A stretch of DNA of 64,000 nt from Pectinophora gossypiella (lineage: Eukaryota; Arthropoda; Insecta; Lepidoptera; Gelechiidae). Positions 37,306 through 48,768 of the stretch are shown here, piece after piece. The position numbers and the translations under genes are program-made. The notes below the pieces were generated by a model. It saw only the letters and a list, made by a program, of their open reading frames with translations, had not been told where the DNA came from and did not search any database. How positions within the stretch are numbered: position 1 is the stretch's first letter; each line of letters starts with the position of its first letter. The DNA lies in assembly GCF_024362695.1 (NCBI RefSeq), contig NC_065424.1:1462786-1526785 (forward strand), in the 5' to 3' direction.

Positions 37306-39395
37306 TTTGATCTGACGCTCCTCGCGAGAGAAGAAACTCTTGCCATGTTATGGCTATATAGATTATCCAAATTTACAACGACCCTGTATAATGAGCTTCC
37401 ACGGGCTTTCTTGCTTTTGAATAGATACATAACATCAGCTCGTGATTACGTATATTCCAATTGGCGTAGTCAGAAGTACATAATATCCATCGCTTGATGA
37501 ACTCAGTAGTCACGCTTCACCGAGTTTTTTGGTAAAAAAATTGGTGAGCCTTATCGATTCTTTTATATCGTTTTATTTAAATAATAATATTCTTTGTTAG
37601 GCTCGCGTTTGATGTGGTCTAGAGTAGATTACGATTACCTAGCAAATGTCTATTCACTCTAGCCTAGACGACTCTCAAGATGTAATGGTCGATATATGGA
37701 AGGTATCAGAATGAAAGTAAGGTAATTTATCGAATGTAATTATTAGTGGTAGAGTCGAAAAATGAAGTTCAAACATACCACGAAGGAAGGAATATACAAC
37801 CAACAAATTCAGGATGTTTTAAAGAATTCCGTCAAGAGTAGGTTGTTTAAATCGGCGAACAAGTTTGATGGGAGCAGAAGAAGCGAAAGTGATGTTCAAA
37901 GTCAAGGTCGAGTAGATTTTTTTTGTTAGAGACAATCTATGGACCAAGTTGATCGAAATAAATGAATTTTATTTTATATAATTGAATTTATAAATAATAA
38001 AACTAAATTAATGAATTTTATTTTTATTTATTTAATTTACCCATTTGTCTATTAGAAATGTTTTAATTAGATATGTTTTTACTAATTCTATTTAAAAAGC
38101 AAGATAGCCGGTGGAATATTTAAAGTGACAGCATGAATGAACGGTGGTTTAGCGACTGAGGCAGTGATTAGGTTAAGGGTACGTAACTTACCCCGCTTCG
38201 CTGACCGCGGCAAGCAAGCAAAAAGAATAATGTTATTTACAGAATTAGCGCCCGCTACACATGTTACGCTAAGGACACAGTGATGAGCGGAAGCGTTTAG
38301 CGATTTTATGTATTTTTATTTGGTAAGAGTTTTGTATTGAAACGGGATATTGCGGGAAGTCCGTAATATATCAACTATTTTCAAAAAGTGTTTGGAAATT
38401 GTTTTATTTATTTTATTAATAAATCGAAGAACGTAATTTCATATCATTACGGAATGTGATAATGAATTTAATTTATTATTTCCATCTCAAAACTCTTACG
38501 TCAAAATTTCCTACTTTTGAAATTTTAATAATAACTGGGATTATAATTAATGAATTCAAAACCTTTTTCGCTTCCGCCCACACTAGGCACTAGGATGAAC
38601 AAAGTTACAGCCGAAGCGTATTTCCAATCTACCTACAAGTAGCTACTGTCTACTATACTTAACACTAAGCGACCTTCCTCACGGTGCCATCCGATATAGT
38701 AATGCATCGATCAGATATTGCACATACAAGACACCAAAGAATGTATGGACAATCGCAAATGTGTCCTAATGAAACGAATGATTTAGCACCATCTACTTGT
38801 TTTGCGACATTATTTCGAATAGCACCAATCACGTTTTATCTGTGACAACTTAGGTCCATACCATTCGATATCGCGTCGAATCGCATCGCACTGTGAGGTA
38901 GGTCGTTAACAAAAAAGGATTCGTTTTATGAATACGCAGGGCGTTGAACGACGCGTCTCTGAATATTAAAATGAGAGAGAGAGAGAGAGAAAATATAACA
39001 ACCCTTCTGCATGAACGCTCCGATACATTTCTATATGTTTAAAATAACCGCTCAGCACGCCGCGTCTCCATAAACGAAGCCTCACAAGTTTAAAAGAAAA
39101 CCTTACCTTGGACAGTGGAACGTCTGTGTCTAACTTGGTTTACCTTTGATTAGATTGAATTTGTGAAAGTGGATTTATATCTAGACTAGAATCTTTTTGC
39201 TTTACCACAAAAAGAAAACTGAAAAGAAAAATATTCTGTGTGCTCTGGAAGCGACCTATGTTTTTTCATTCAATCCCAGTTCAGCATAATTGATAAGCTT
39301 ATCAATCAATCAATGCAGAACAGGTACAAACAGATAAAATTATCACAATAAGCAGTCTTATTGCTAAACAACATTTTCTTCCAGGCAACCTTAGG
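37306..39395. other. 2.1 kb without a gene or clear repeat
   Basis: No coding frame of note, and no SINE or MITE recognised apart from a short (GA)n at about 38972-38990. A good donor-like GGG/GTAAGT lies on the minus strand at about 38190, but no exon is supported upstream of it. Confidence 0.45.
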
Positions 39396-39397
39396 GC

Positions 39398-39610
39398 ACA
39401 CCCGGACACTTCATACAAACAACCTCGTTTTACACAGACACCACACCATTGACGTTACCGTACACGCGCATCTGTATGTGTGACGTCTGATCGTACGATT
39501 GAAGTCTAAACTACGTTCGAGAGGGGGTGAGGTAAACCTAGCTCTGACGCTGGTGGGGAGCGTAGAGTTGCCGTTTTACACGTAGTATTATTCCTTATTC
39601 TTTAGGGTAA
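39398..39610 (+). repeat. G repeat, long copy
   Basis: CCCGGACACTTCATACAAAC, CACAGACACCACACCATTGA, GAGGGGGTGAGGTAAACCTA and CTGGTGGGGAGCGTAGAGTT; partner of 6458-6672. Confidence 0.6.
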
Positions 39611-40083
39611 AAGAACTTAATGTATTTTAGTGCTAACCTTCCCGGACTCGTCATAAAAAAAAAACAGTTGGGTGACTAGTTGTTACTTGCGACTTCCATT
39701 TTCATGTAAAATTATGACAAGACAAGATTATAGCGATTGCAATGTCAAAAAGTTATCAAATCTCACCCAGAGCCAAGCTTCTAACTCTACACGGGCTAAC
39801 TATACAAACTCTAGTTCACAAACTCTACACCAGATCATTATCATTATAGAAGTTTCGTACAAACCGGTTTTGCTACCTCTTTTTAGCCCCTTGGGAGAAT
39901 TTCGTAAATACGGGTTTATGAGCCCCCGTCTGAGTAAATAAAAGGAAACTCCCTAGCACTTGTAGTTTAAGAATTTTCGAAATAAGTGAGACCGGCAGTG
40001 ACCTTTCGCTTTGTGAGAGAGAGAGGTATATAAACGGTATATATAAAGAGCTATATATAGTATAATAATATTTATAAGTGTTA

Positions 40084-40259
40084 TTTTCGCATACATGCCT
40101 ACCTACACAATAAATTAAGTATAATGTTTAGTTTTAAAATCTTTTCGAAATCAAAGAACAAAAGTAAAAGAAAATATTTCGAAAAGATTTTATTATTATT
40201 TGATTTTATTAGATTAGATTATGCTTAATTTATTGTGTAGGTAGGCATGTGTGCGAAAA
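40084..40259. mobile_element. 176-bp palindromic MITE
   Basis: Arms TTTTCGCATACATGCCTACC and GGTAGGCATGTGTGCGAAAA continue through ACAATAAATTAAG. A second inner palindrome (AATCTTTTCGAAAT / ATTTCGAAAAGATT) makes almost the whole element foldable. Confidence 0.8.
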
Positions 40260-41826
40260 GAACATTTTCTCACTAGCTAAAATAACACGTATTTTCAATT
40301 CCCTTAGACAAAAAAACAATGGGTATAAATATTTTCTGAAAATAGAAGAAGGTACAATCTCTCTGGAAATAATCTGACCAAAAATGGAGTTCTATTATTT
40401 CCATTTCCAACATAAAAAGCAAAGGTTGTGCGACGTAAACTCCCTCGTAACGTGAAAGCTCGTCACTGCTATTTTATTTTTACTCCAGTTCCAAATTGAC
40501 GCACGTTAAGTACGTGTACCGTAATATCCTTTAGAAAGAACTGATCAATTTATTTATTTAGGATATCCAACAGCTTATTAAATAACAAAGAATAATAATA
40601 ATAAGTACAATGTTAGTTCGCCAATCACAGGATACCACAAATAAAACGGATTGTAGAACTTAGTAGTAGTAGCTAAACTAGCGATACAAAGCTAGACATA
40701 AAGTATAAAATCATTAAAAGCCAGGAACTGAACAAACGGTTTATAAACTTAAACAACCTATATCTTATAAACTATTGTCGTTATAAACTTGCACAGACTG
40801 AAAGTTGGTTTACGTGATCAAAACTTAATTATTATTTTACATTATTTTAATGTAGTTTAGTCAATAATGTGAATCAAATCAAAACTTGAGAAGGTATTAG
40901 ACTTTCAACGGACTGAAAATCTTGCGCATAAGGGTCAAAATCAGAGAGGTGAGCATTTTAGGTTTTCAAATAACTGAGAAATTAAGTTTCCTTTTGAAGA
41001 AAACTAACAAGTGGAGTCTATTGTGTCATTTGTCAAGAACCTTACCTGTGAAGGGGCACGCACATAAATATTTATTTTAGAAGTTGTAGCTTTTAATAAG
41101 AATAATGCCACGGCTATAAGTCATTTCAGGAACACTTTAAATTATTTTTTTAAATAATAAATAAATCAACGCATTTAAGATTCACCTTCAATAAACTGTA
41201 ATAAGCCTGTTCCTAAATCGTAAAATCTTGTTATTTTATATATTTTCATAATCAAAACACTTATTTTTCAAATTACTCTCAATAATTTTTCAATTTGTGT
41301 AAATTCCGCCCCAAAATTTCACTTTATTGTATACATAATTGCTCTACGTTATATAATAATAATATGAACACAAAAGTTTAAAGATTATTTCATCTTGTAT
41401 ATGCAAGTTTTAACTATACAATTACTTATTTATGATTTATTTGCCATTTATGTGATGTTCCCGAAATGATTGGAGTGTTCCTAAAATGATGTCGACTTTC
41501 CATGATTGAACGCAACACCCGGTTTTTGGCATATTTTATGAATGAAAATAATTCACATTTACAGTATTATACCTTTATTTGTCTTTAAGGAATGAGGAAC
41601 ATGAGTATCAAAATTTAAACTTAAAATCTAATAATAATAAATTTTGTAATTTCAATCAACAACAAACATTAAGATTGCACATCAATGCTTAAAATCAAAA
41701 TCTACACTTTGTAGTTTAAAAATAAACAGACATTAGGAATAAGAAACAATATATGCTTAATCACATTAACATAATATCACAAAGTAACTCGAGTCTCAAA
41801 GTTTGAACTTAAAGTCTAACAATACC

Positions 41827-42303
41827 TCACTTTTCGAATATGTCCATATTTTCATCAAAACAATAAAAACTACGTCTACCTTTTTTCTGTAATTCCGGTG
41901 TGGGTAAAATTTTAACAACATGTTCACAGGGGACATATGAAACATAATTTTGTTCAATTGTAAATATTTTTGGTGAGTTCCGCTGACAACGAAGAAAGGT
42001 GACTTTTATTTCACCATCTTCATCAACTGAGGTGTCAGCGACTGCAACATATCTATATTTGATGTTTTTATTTTCAGTTGGTACATTTACTAGCAAAAAT
42101 GTCTTTGGGCATATCATGTTTGGATGGAAGTTCTCTTTGTCACTTCCGTACGATGTACCAGCACCAATATCGTTATTTTCTCGATGAAGTCGATCTGAAA
42201 CGCTTTGGAGATTCTCGTCATCCGAAGTGTCTGATCCGTATACATAACATCCTCTTGTTAATTCATTAACTTTGCGAGTAGGCGTATCAGCACTTTTTTT
42301 GGG
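41827..42303 (-). CDS. C-terminal part of an unrecognised coiled-coil protein gene
   Basis: This frame is open from at least 42303 and encodes an acidic, Ser/Asp-rich linker (YGSDTSDDENLQSVSD, YGSDKENFHPN). A compact module follows from about 42117: CPKTFLLVNVPTENKNIK, RYVAVADTSVDEDGEIKV, TFLRCQRNSPKIF, ending ..SFYCFDENMDIFEK. The module looks like a small beta-rich domain that recurs at the C-terminus of uncharacterised arthropod proteins, from memory only. The frame overlaps the upstream ORF and differs from it by one base at an A7 run. The two ORFs are probably one gene with a frameshift, or are joined by slippage. I cannot assign a function. Confidence 0.6.
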   Translation of the reverse strand, partial: PKKSADTPTRKVNELTRGCYVYGSDTSDDENLQSVSDRLHRENNDIGAGTSYGSDKENFHPNMICPKTFLLVNVPTENKNIKYRYVAVADTSVDEDGEIKVTFLRCQRNSPKIFTIEQNYVSYVPCEHVVKILPTPELQKKGRRSFYCFDENMDIFEK

Positions 42304-42817
42304 AAACTCTTTCTTTACATTTTCTGTTTCTCTCTACTTTTTTACGTAACTTATCTATGGTTCTTTGCATTTTTTGTATTTTATGTTTCTGATTTTTAAC
42401 GGTTCTGTAAGTCTGCGCTTTATCTTTTTTAACCTGTTTTCTTCCTGATTTTTTCCTCAATACTCGAATATCGTTTTCCATCTCATTTTCAGAATCTGGG
42501 GGGCTGTTAGCTAAAATACTTTTCATAATCTTTTTTTTCTGTCTATAATTTTGTGAATTTATTCTCCACAATTTTCTCTGTTTCCTCTTTTCTCTTTCAG
42601 TCATATCACTAACAGTCTTAACTTTATTTTCAGCTTTCTTTCTTTGGTAATATTCCCTATCTTTCAGTCTCTTCATCTCTTTTTGTTCAGGTGTCATTTT
42701 ATTTAAAAACTTGCGCTTCCTTGCATTAGCCTTTTCACGATGCCTCTTATAAGCTATACTATCTTGTTTTAATCGTTTTTTGGACTTCCTTTTATCTTCA
42801 TTTTTATCGTCTTCCAT
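42287..42817 (-). CDS. Basic coiled-coil protein, N-terminal part, function unknown
   Basis: A 176-residue ORF with about 40% Lys/Arg and repeated R/K-E-Y-Y-x-R-K-K-type blocks: KEMKRLKDREYYQRKKAE, EREKRKQRKLWRINSQNY. A second helix, HKIQKMQRTIDKLRKKVERN, is probably a coiled coil. A nuclear, DNA- or RNA-binding role is plausible from composition but not shown. The start ATG lies 22 bp after a good acceptor (TTTCAG at about 42846-42841). A matching donor TTTTG/GTAAGT is at 43189, implying a non-coding first exon above 43190. The ORF ends in TGA just after CCCAAAAAAAG; the other frame stays open and continues at 41827-42303. Length and tone suggest a member of a broad arthropod family, possibly transposon-linked. 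It is much shorter than the large forms I recall, which would mean an internal deletion. Confidence 0.65.
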   Translation of the reverse strand: MEDDKNEDKRKSKKRLKQDSIAYKRHREKANARKRKFLNKMTPEQKEMKRLKDREYYQRKKAENKVKTVSDMTEREKRKQRKLWRINSQNYRQKKKIMKSILANSPPDSENEMENDIRVLRKKSGRKQVKKDKAQTYRTVKNQKHKIQKMQRTIDKLRKKVERNRKCKERVSQKKC

Positions 42818-42839
42818 GTTACTGGTAATAATTTGATAC

Positions 42840-43189
42840 CTGAAACCAAAATTTTACTTTGTTATGCATTTCAAAAGCATTAAAGCATAATTTTGTTCAA
42901 AGATTGTCATTTCGTGAACGCCCATGTCATTTCGGGAACGTCCATCATATACGAGAACGTTTCCTAAATGACCGTTCCCGAAATGACTATTCAATAAATA
43001 TTTTCATGTCATGCTTGACGCCGCCATGTTAGATATTGGTTTTAGAGGTTATGAACAAGTAAGCTGCAAAATTTATAGAAATTTTGCAAAAAGTATGCAA
43101 ATTTTCGAAAAACCTATCAGCAAACTGCGTTCCCGTAGTGACAGGGAATTAAAGTACGCTTCACATATATCAAATAGAAAGGTACTTAC
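42840..43189 (-). other. Inferred 5' UTR intron
   Basis: Minus-strand donor GGTAAGTACC at 43190-43181 and acceptor TTTCAG at 42846-42841 bracket 350 bp. Inferred from splice consensus only; there is no transcript evidence. Confidence 0.4.
42907..42987. promoter_or_regulatory. Cluster of four CATTTCGGGAACG-like motifs in the inferred 5' intron
   Basis: TCATTTCGTGAACG (42907), TCATTTCGGGAACG (42927), then inverted GTTTCCTAAATGAC (42959) and GTTCCCGAAATGAC (42974). This is two direct followed by two inverted copies, 90-170 bp upstream of the ATG. More copies are at 41122, 41457, 41477, 43320 and 43517. The consensus is close to a palindrome, as a dimeric DNA-binding site would be. Confidence 0.5.
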
Positions 43190-43539
43190 CAAAATAATCA
43201 ATTATTTTTTTCCGTGAACACGACGCATGCCGTTTGCTTTCACAAGCGAACTTCACACTGCTGCTCACTAACGCCACCTGGGGTGTGTTGTTTTAAATAA
43301 ATCGACCGTTGACCTCCGCGTTCACGGAATGATTTGATAAACGTCAGACAGTATTTGAATAGCCAAAATATGAAGAAATTAAATTTATATTAATTTAATT
43401 TATAGATAAATTCTTAATTTGATAGTTTTAAAAGCTAATAGTAAAATATGACATTTTTAAGTCCTAATTGTAAACATTTTTGACTTGTCTGAACTATGAA
43501 ACCTGGTATAAGGACGCATTCCCGGAATGACAATTTAGA

Positions 43540-44330
43540 CTTGTTTTTGGTTAAAAACAAATAAAACATTATTATAGAAAAATAAATATGCTAAGTGCCT
43601 TGTAATTATGCACAAAACCTTTATTTTGAAATAACTATCATTGTAATATAACATTATTTTATTAAGAAAAACTTTGTCAGAAGCATAATGTTCAACTCTT
43701 TGATTTTGACCCATAAACACACGCAAATACACACGGTCGCTCGCACGCAATCAAGCACGCATGCACGCAAGCATGCAGGCATTCTAATTCCAAAAATATT
43801 GTTTTTATTACCCAAAAACAAAACAAAGTTTAAGAAATCAAAACAATTCTTAGCCGCGAGATAATCTCGTAAATTGAGATTTTTCTTCGAAACGTACTTG
43901 TACATTTACTTATTTTGTTTTTCTTTCATTTGATCTTCATTAACAGAGGCAGACATTGAGACAGCTGTTACATTATTTCTTTGTTTTTCGTTTACAATTC
44001 GTTAATTTCTAAGGAAAGTATTATCTTACAGAATTGAAATAAGGCTTAGGCTTCACAGACCGCGGACAAGTGGAGTGCAAAGTTGAAGTATGAACTATTT
44101 GGTCATACTTGTGTGGCGCGCGTTTCGCGCTCTGTTTAGACACTGCTTTCACGTAAAATAAAAGGGATTTCGATGACTTGACTCAATATTTATTCACAAC
44201 GTTCTTCATATAAGTGATTCGAATTCGAAAAATAAAGGAAAAATGGAGGTAGGGCGCGGATGGCGCCTCATATTTATTGCAATAGAGAAACTACATCACT
44301 AAGTGGCAGTGACATGATAATGCCGTGATT
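43540..44330. other. Unassigned DNA
   Basis: No gene recognised. A GCACGCAA-type low-complexity patch is at about 43735-43785. Confidence 0.4.
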
Positions 44331-44379
44331 GATGCTAGATGTTCTCGGTAGCCCAAACAACTCCACCAACCCCCACTTA

Positions 44380-44702
44380 TTCTTCTATCGTGTGGGTTGT
44401 TAGGTGGATTACCAACCCCGTCAACGGTCGTGTCAGGGCTACTATTGAGCCGCCAAAGGCCCCTGATATGGCTCATGTAACAACTACTTACTTACATCAT
44501 TAAGTAGTAACCGGGACCAACAGCTTAACGTGCCTTTCGAAGCACGGATCATCTTACTATCGGGCAATCAGGTGATTAGCCTGTAATGTCCTAGCCATAA
44601 TAGGGATCACAAAGTGATTTTTGTGATATGTCCCCATCGGGATTGAACCCAGGACTTCCGGATCGTGAGCCCAAGGTTCAAACCACTGGACCACGGAGGC
44701 CG
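44380..44702 (-). mobile_element. SINE-B, full length, inserted in a SINE-C fragment
   Basis: Tail TATTCTTCTATCGTGTGGGT to head CACTGGACCACGGAGGCCGT. The flanks ACTCCACCAACCCCCA (left) and ACCCCGCTCTGAAGCAGCGT (right) are the two halves of a SINE-C tail, so B is younger than that C copy. Confidence 0.85.
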
Positions 44703-45238
44703 TACCCCGCTCTGAAGCAGCGTGGTGATTTTTTTATGAAACCAAAAATCTAATTTGGAACACTGTATTTTACGAATATCTATTTGAGTATTGAGAAATC
44801 GACTTTACAGCCGTAAAACCGAATGTCCTTTTATAATCCAAATTCCATTGTTTAACTATAGTGTCTGGAAATCTCGGCCTTAGGAGGTTATATCGATTCA
44901 ACAACATACAGTATCAAATAGCCACTATCATACACCTAGTTATATAAATAGAACAACACTGAATAAAGTCATAATATGTAAACGGGCTCAATCAACGCAG
45001 AGCAAACACTACACGGTAAATACTGGATAGAGTAATGATAAACCAGACAGGCATAACTCACGCTCGTATCTCTGTCAGGGTGGGCAGCGCCATAAATTAC
45101 TAGAAAACACAATGCAACTAAAATTTTAAGATGGATACAATTAACCATAGTAGTGAATGGTCGACAGTTGCCCTAATATACAAAATAAAGATTAAAAAAT
45201 GTAATATAATACTTTTACTTATCTGCTGACATGGGAGT

Positions 45239-45460
45239 AATAAGCCTCTGTGGCCCAGTCGTTGAGCATTGGGCTCACGATCCGAAGATCCCAGATTCGA
45301 ATCCCGGCGGGGGTATATCACAAAAAGCACTTTGTGAGCTCTGTTTTGGTTAGGACATTACAGGCTCATCACCCGATTGTCCGAAAGTAAGATGATCCGT
45401 GCTTTGGAAGGCACGTTATGCCGTTATTACTTACTGATGTAAGTACGTAGTTGTTAAATA
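45239..45460 (+). mobile_element. SINE-B head and core, split by SINE-A
   Basis: Head CTCTGTGGCCCAGTCGTTGA, box B GATTCGAATCCC, core CTTTGGAAGGCACGTTATGC. The tail reappears at about 45886-45968 (GGGGCCTTTGGCGGCTCATC, CCTCATAATCCACACGATG), beyond the SINE-A copy. Confidence 0.85.
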
Positions 45461-45477
45461 ATAATAATCATTTATAT

Positions 45478-45764
45478 GAGGAGCTCGGTGGCGCAGCGGT
45501 TAACGCGCTCGGTCTGCGATTGTTGAAGTAAAGCAACTTTCGCAAAGGCCGGTCATAGGATGGGTGACCACAAAAAAAAAGTTTTCATCTCGACCTCCTC
45601 CGTGCTTCGGAAGGCTCGCTAAGCCGATGGTCCCGGCTGCATTAGCAGTCGTTAATAACCATCAATCCGCACTGGGCCCGCGTGATGGTTTAAGGCCCGA
45701 TCTCCCTATCCATCCATAGGGAAGGCCCGTGCCCCAGCAGTGGGGACGTTAATGGGCTGATGAT
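45478..45764 (+). mobile_element. SINE-A, full length
   Basis: GAGGAGCTCGGTGGCGCAGC to GGGGACGTTAATGGGCTGAT. Duplication AATAATAATCATTTAT at about 45461-45476 and 45765-45781. Confidence 0.93.
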
Positions 45765-46106
45765 GAATAATAATCATTTATTTCGGACTCATCCATATTG
45801 ATTACATCCATATTTGTTAGTAAAATTGCAAGCTTACAAACTACTACGTAAGCTGCTTTTTGCTTTTGCTTGCTTATAAATGAGTGGGGCCTTTGGCGGC
45901 TCATCAATAACTTTGATATTAGGGTTGCTGAGGTTGGTAATAACCTCATAATCCACACGATGATATATAGAAAGACTGGAAATAAAGAATAGTAATCATA
46001 TAATGGGTTCAGTAAATCTCTCATCCCTAGCAAGTCGTTAAAGGCAAATGTACATGCATGAGATAAATATATAAACAAACCCCTTTTCCAGTTCAAAGAT
46101 TAAGAA

Positions 46107-46182
46107 CAGCCCGGACACTTCATACAAAACACCTCGTTTTACACAGACACTAATACACATTGACGTTATCGTACACGCGCTG
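46107..46182 (+). repeat. G repeat, cut by a Q repeat
   Basis: AGCCCGGACACTTCATACAA to TTATCGTACACGCGC, then switches abruptly to Q. Confidence 0.6.
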
Positions 46183-46378
46183 TAGGAAAGTGAGGATACT
46201 ATGGAAGGATAATGAATGGGAATTTGATTGTTTATGGTATAAATGGAGGATGGTTAATGAATGGGACGTAAGGCAGTTTTAAAAAGTAAGAAAGGGGAGT
46301 CGATGGTGCGATGTCTGCGGGTTAGAGGATAAGGGAAGATTTTTTTTTTGTTTTATTAAAACTTATTAAAATATAAGG
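46183..46378 (+). repeat. Q repeat, interrupted copy
   Basis: TGTAGGAAAGTGAGGATACT, GAATGGGAATTTGATTGTTT, GTAAGAAAGGGGAGTCGATG. Its end (GATATTTAAAATATCGCG) has been carried to about 46986-47027 by later insertions; the uninterrupted form is at 63372-63590. Confidence 0.65.
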
Positions 46379-46379
46379 A

Positions 46380-46533
46380 GTAATAGTATTTTATGCAACA
46401 GTTGTATAAGAAGGGTCAAAAAATGCGAGTGGCGTGAGTTGCGATGTGAGCCTTGGCGAACATCGCAATAAGAGACGCCACGAGCATTTTTTGACCTAGT
46501 TATACAACGTTGCATACAATACTTTTTCTACGA
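46380..46533. mobile_element. Palindromic MITE
   Basis: Arms TATGCAACAGTTGTATAA, GGGTCAAAAAATGCGAGTGG and their inverse CCACGAGCATTTTTTGACC, TTATACAACGTTGCATAC, about 55 bp each. No coding capacity. Confidence 0.7.
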
Positions 46534-47055
46534 CGACGTAATTTTAAATGAAACAAAAATTATACAAAGAAAAATTTTATTTATAAAAATGAAGATGTAA
46601 ATTTTGAATGGTATTGTGTGATATGGTAATCAATAGTTCTTCATCCATTTTTCCTTTTTATTTTATACTTTTTAGTGTTTTGAAACGAAACACAAAAATT
46701 TTCCAATTTATTTTCCAACGCGCGGGAAAATGGCGGCAAATGTATACTTTTTTTTTATAGTATATCTATGGCACCAAACAAAGTAAAGGTGCCAGTTTCC
46801 AGGTCAAAAAAAAAAAAAACAACAACAATGCTTTTTTGGCGACATTATAGTACAGTTACACTTTGTAAACAATGCTTTTATAGGCCATAGAGCGTACACT
46901 TTTTCAAAGAGTTTAATTATGTATGTACTTATATTAGACTTTTTGGTTATTTAAATGCCAGATTAAAGTAGAGGAGTAGAAAAAGATATTTAAAATATCG
47001 CGTTTTATTGCTATATCCCGCAATCTCTGTGTGACGTCTGAGGGCTGCCAATCGG

Positions 47056-47305
47056 CTAGTTTCCAACTAGTCAAATCAGTTACTTTTTACAGAACGTCAA
47101 AACACGAAATTACTATGGAATTTGGATGAAAAACCTCACTGTGACGTCATAGAAAAACGTTATAAAATGTCGGACTTATTGTTATGTTTTTCTTAATTAA
47201 AATTCATAAATAAGTTAAATAGAAAAAAGGAAATGTTTTTAGTTAGTTTGTCTTTATTTAGTAGGTAATCTGAATTTCATAACTTATCTTGAATCTAGTA
47301 CATAA
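47056..47305 (+). repeat. F repeat
   Basis: CTAGTTTCCAACTAGTCAAA, TACTATGGAATTTGGATGAA, CACTGTGACGTCATAGAAAA. It abuts the M5 element. Confidence 0.65.
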
Positions 47306-48235
47306 GTACTGGGGGGCTAAAATGGCCACTTTAGCAATTCATCTAAATCCAAATCATTTCCTGAATTGCGAGCATTATTGAAGCAATTCTGCTATTTTTG
47401 GTAAAATGGTCGCATTCTTTAGAGGATCTGCAACAATTCAATTCATCTTTGATTCATCTGCTGAATCCGATTGCACGCATTTATTGCCATACGAATAAAA
47501 TAAAACCGTAACTTTACCGGAATTTTACCGGTAAATTTTATTAATTTTATTTAGATTATTTGAACAAGGTGTACATTAAAAATGTGTTAAAAAGCATTAA
47601 AAAAACATATTATTTATCAATAAAAGATACTAATATAAATCAAAACAAACGTAATTATGTATTAAAACAGGATACTCGAAAGAGACTGAATACATTATTT
47701 TTATTATTTTTATTTAAATGGCAATAATTTTATAACATTTTTAAAAAATGGTTGTCAAATATGGCGGCACCGGCAAGTCAATGTCAACAATGGTCAACAA
47801 TAAAATATTTTACTTTCCATGTACCTAATTTTTAGGTTTTTACGTTCTAAGCGGCTATGTTTTAATACAAAATAAGTAATAAATGTAACGGTTGTAAAAT
47901 GAACACAGAAGAATTTCATGGAGTGGCGGCATTTCAAATTTTGTCTACCTAAACAATATGCAAAACATATACCTAGTACAAGTTGACGGAATTCAACTTG
48001 TATTTAAAAGTAAGTATTCTATTAATTATACATACTGTTTCCTATACGAATATGTAAAACAATATCTATCAGTATATCTATGATACCTCATAGGAGAATC
48101 ATTTGTTGTGAGTACATATTGTACGTATTTTTTTTTGTTAAAGTACACGTAACTCGCGTCGAGTAAAAAGTTGGGTTCAGTATTGAAAATTATTCGATAT
48201 AGATAGCTGAGATAGGTAATAATCATACATAACAT

Positions 48236-48375
48236 AAATATAGCCTACCTATATACGTCCCACTGCTGGGCACAGGCCCCCTCAATCAACCGGAGGGGGC
48301 ATACATGGAGCATACTCCACCACGCTGCTCCACTGCGGGTTGGTGGAGGTATTTTTATGGCTAATAGCCTCCCGG
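48236..48375 (-). mobile_element. SINE-C nested in M5
   Basis: Reverse: ATATACGTCCCACTGCTGGG, CACAGGCCCCCTCAATCAAC, TGCTCCACTGCGGGTTGGTG, GGCTAATAGCC. Confidence 0.85.
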
Positions 48376-48659
48376 CAATAGAATATAATAGGTAATAATC
48401 AGTCATAGAAAAAAGAAACTATCATGTCTTGACTTGCTTTTTATTAATTTTTATTTTTGCTGGCTATTTGTTATTTATTTAATTGTCATTCAGTCATTAA
48501 AAGGTTTCTCCTTTGCGTTTCTCTTCATATAACACCGCAGGAGGCAGTCGGGCTCAGTTTCTATGATTGGAGTTATAACAGTAGGTCGCAGTACATCACA
48601 GATAACTTAATAACCACACTGTTTCCGTTTCAGTTTCGTGTAGCAGCTTGAAGTGGGTT

Positions 48660-48768
48660 TCAAGACTTATGTGGAAGAAGTATGTGGTTGTTCCACACAA
48701 AGGAGTCATGACCTCCCCGACCATGGCCAGCCAAAACATTTAAAAGATTGTACTCCGCATAACACACC
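48660..48768 (-). pseudogene. Transposase scrap, PIF/Harbinger-like DDE region
   Basis: The minus strand reads YAEYNLLNVLAGHGRGGHDS then FVWNNHILLPHKS-stop. Harbinger nucleases carry a second-Asp motif of the form xxPGxxHDSxIWxxS; here HDSFVWNNH matches, with GRGG in place of PG-S/T. It is too short and stopped to be active. Confidence 0.5.

Noticed and set aside
38150..38230. Micro-exon with donor GGG/GTAAGT on the minus strand
   Set aside because: Good donor but no supported acceptor, frame or family match nearby; it does not supply the missing ..TSI-G of the RGK exon.
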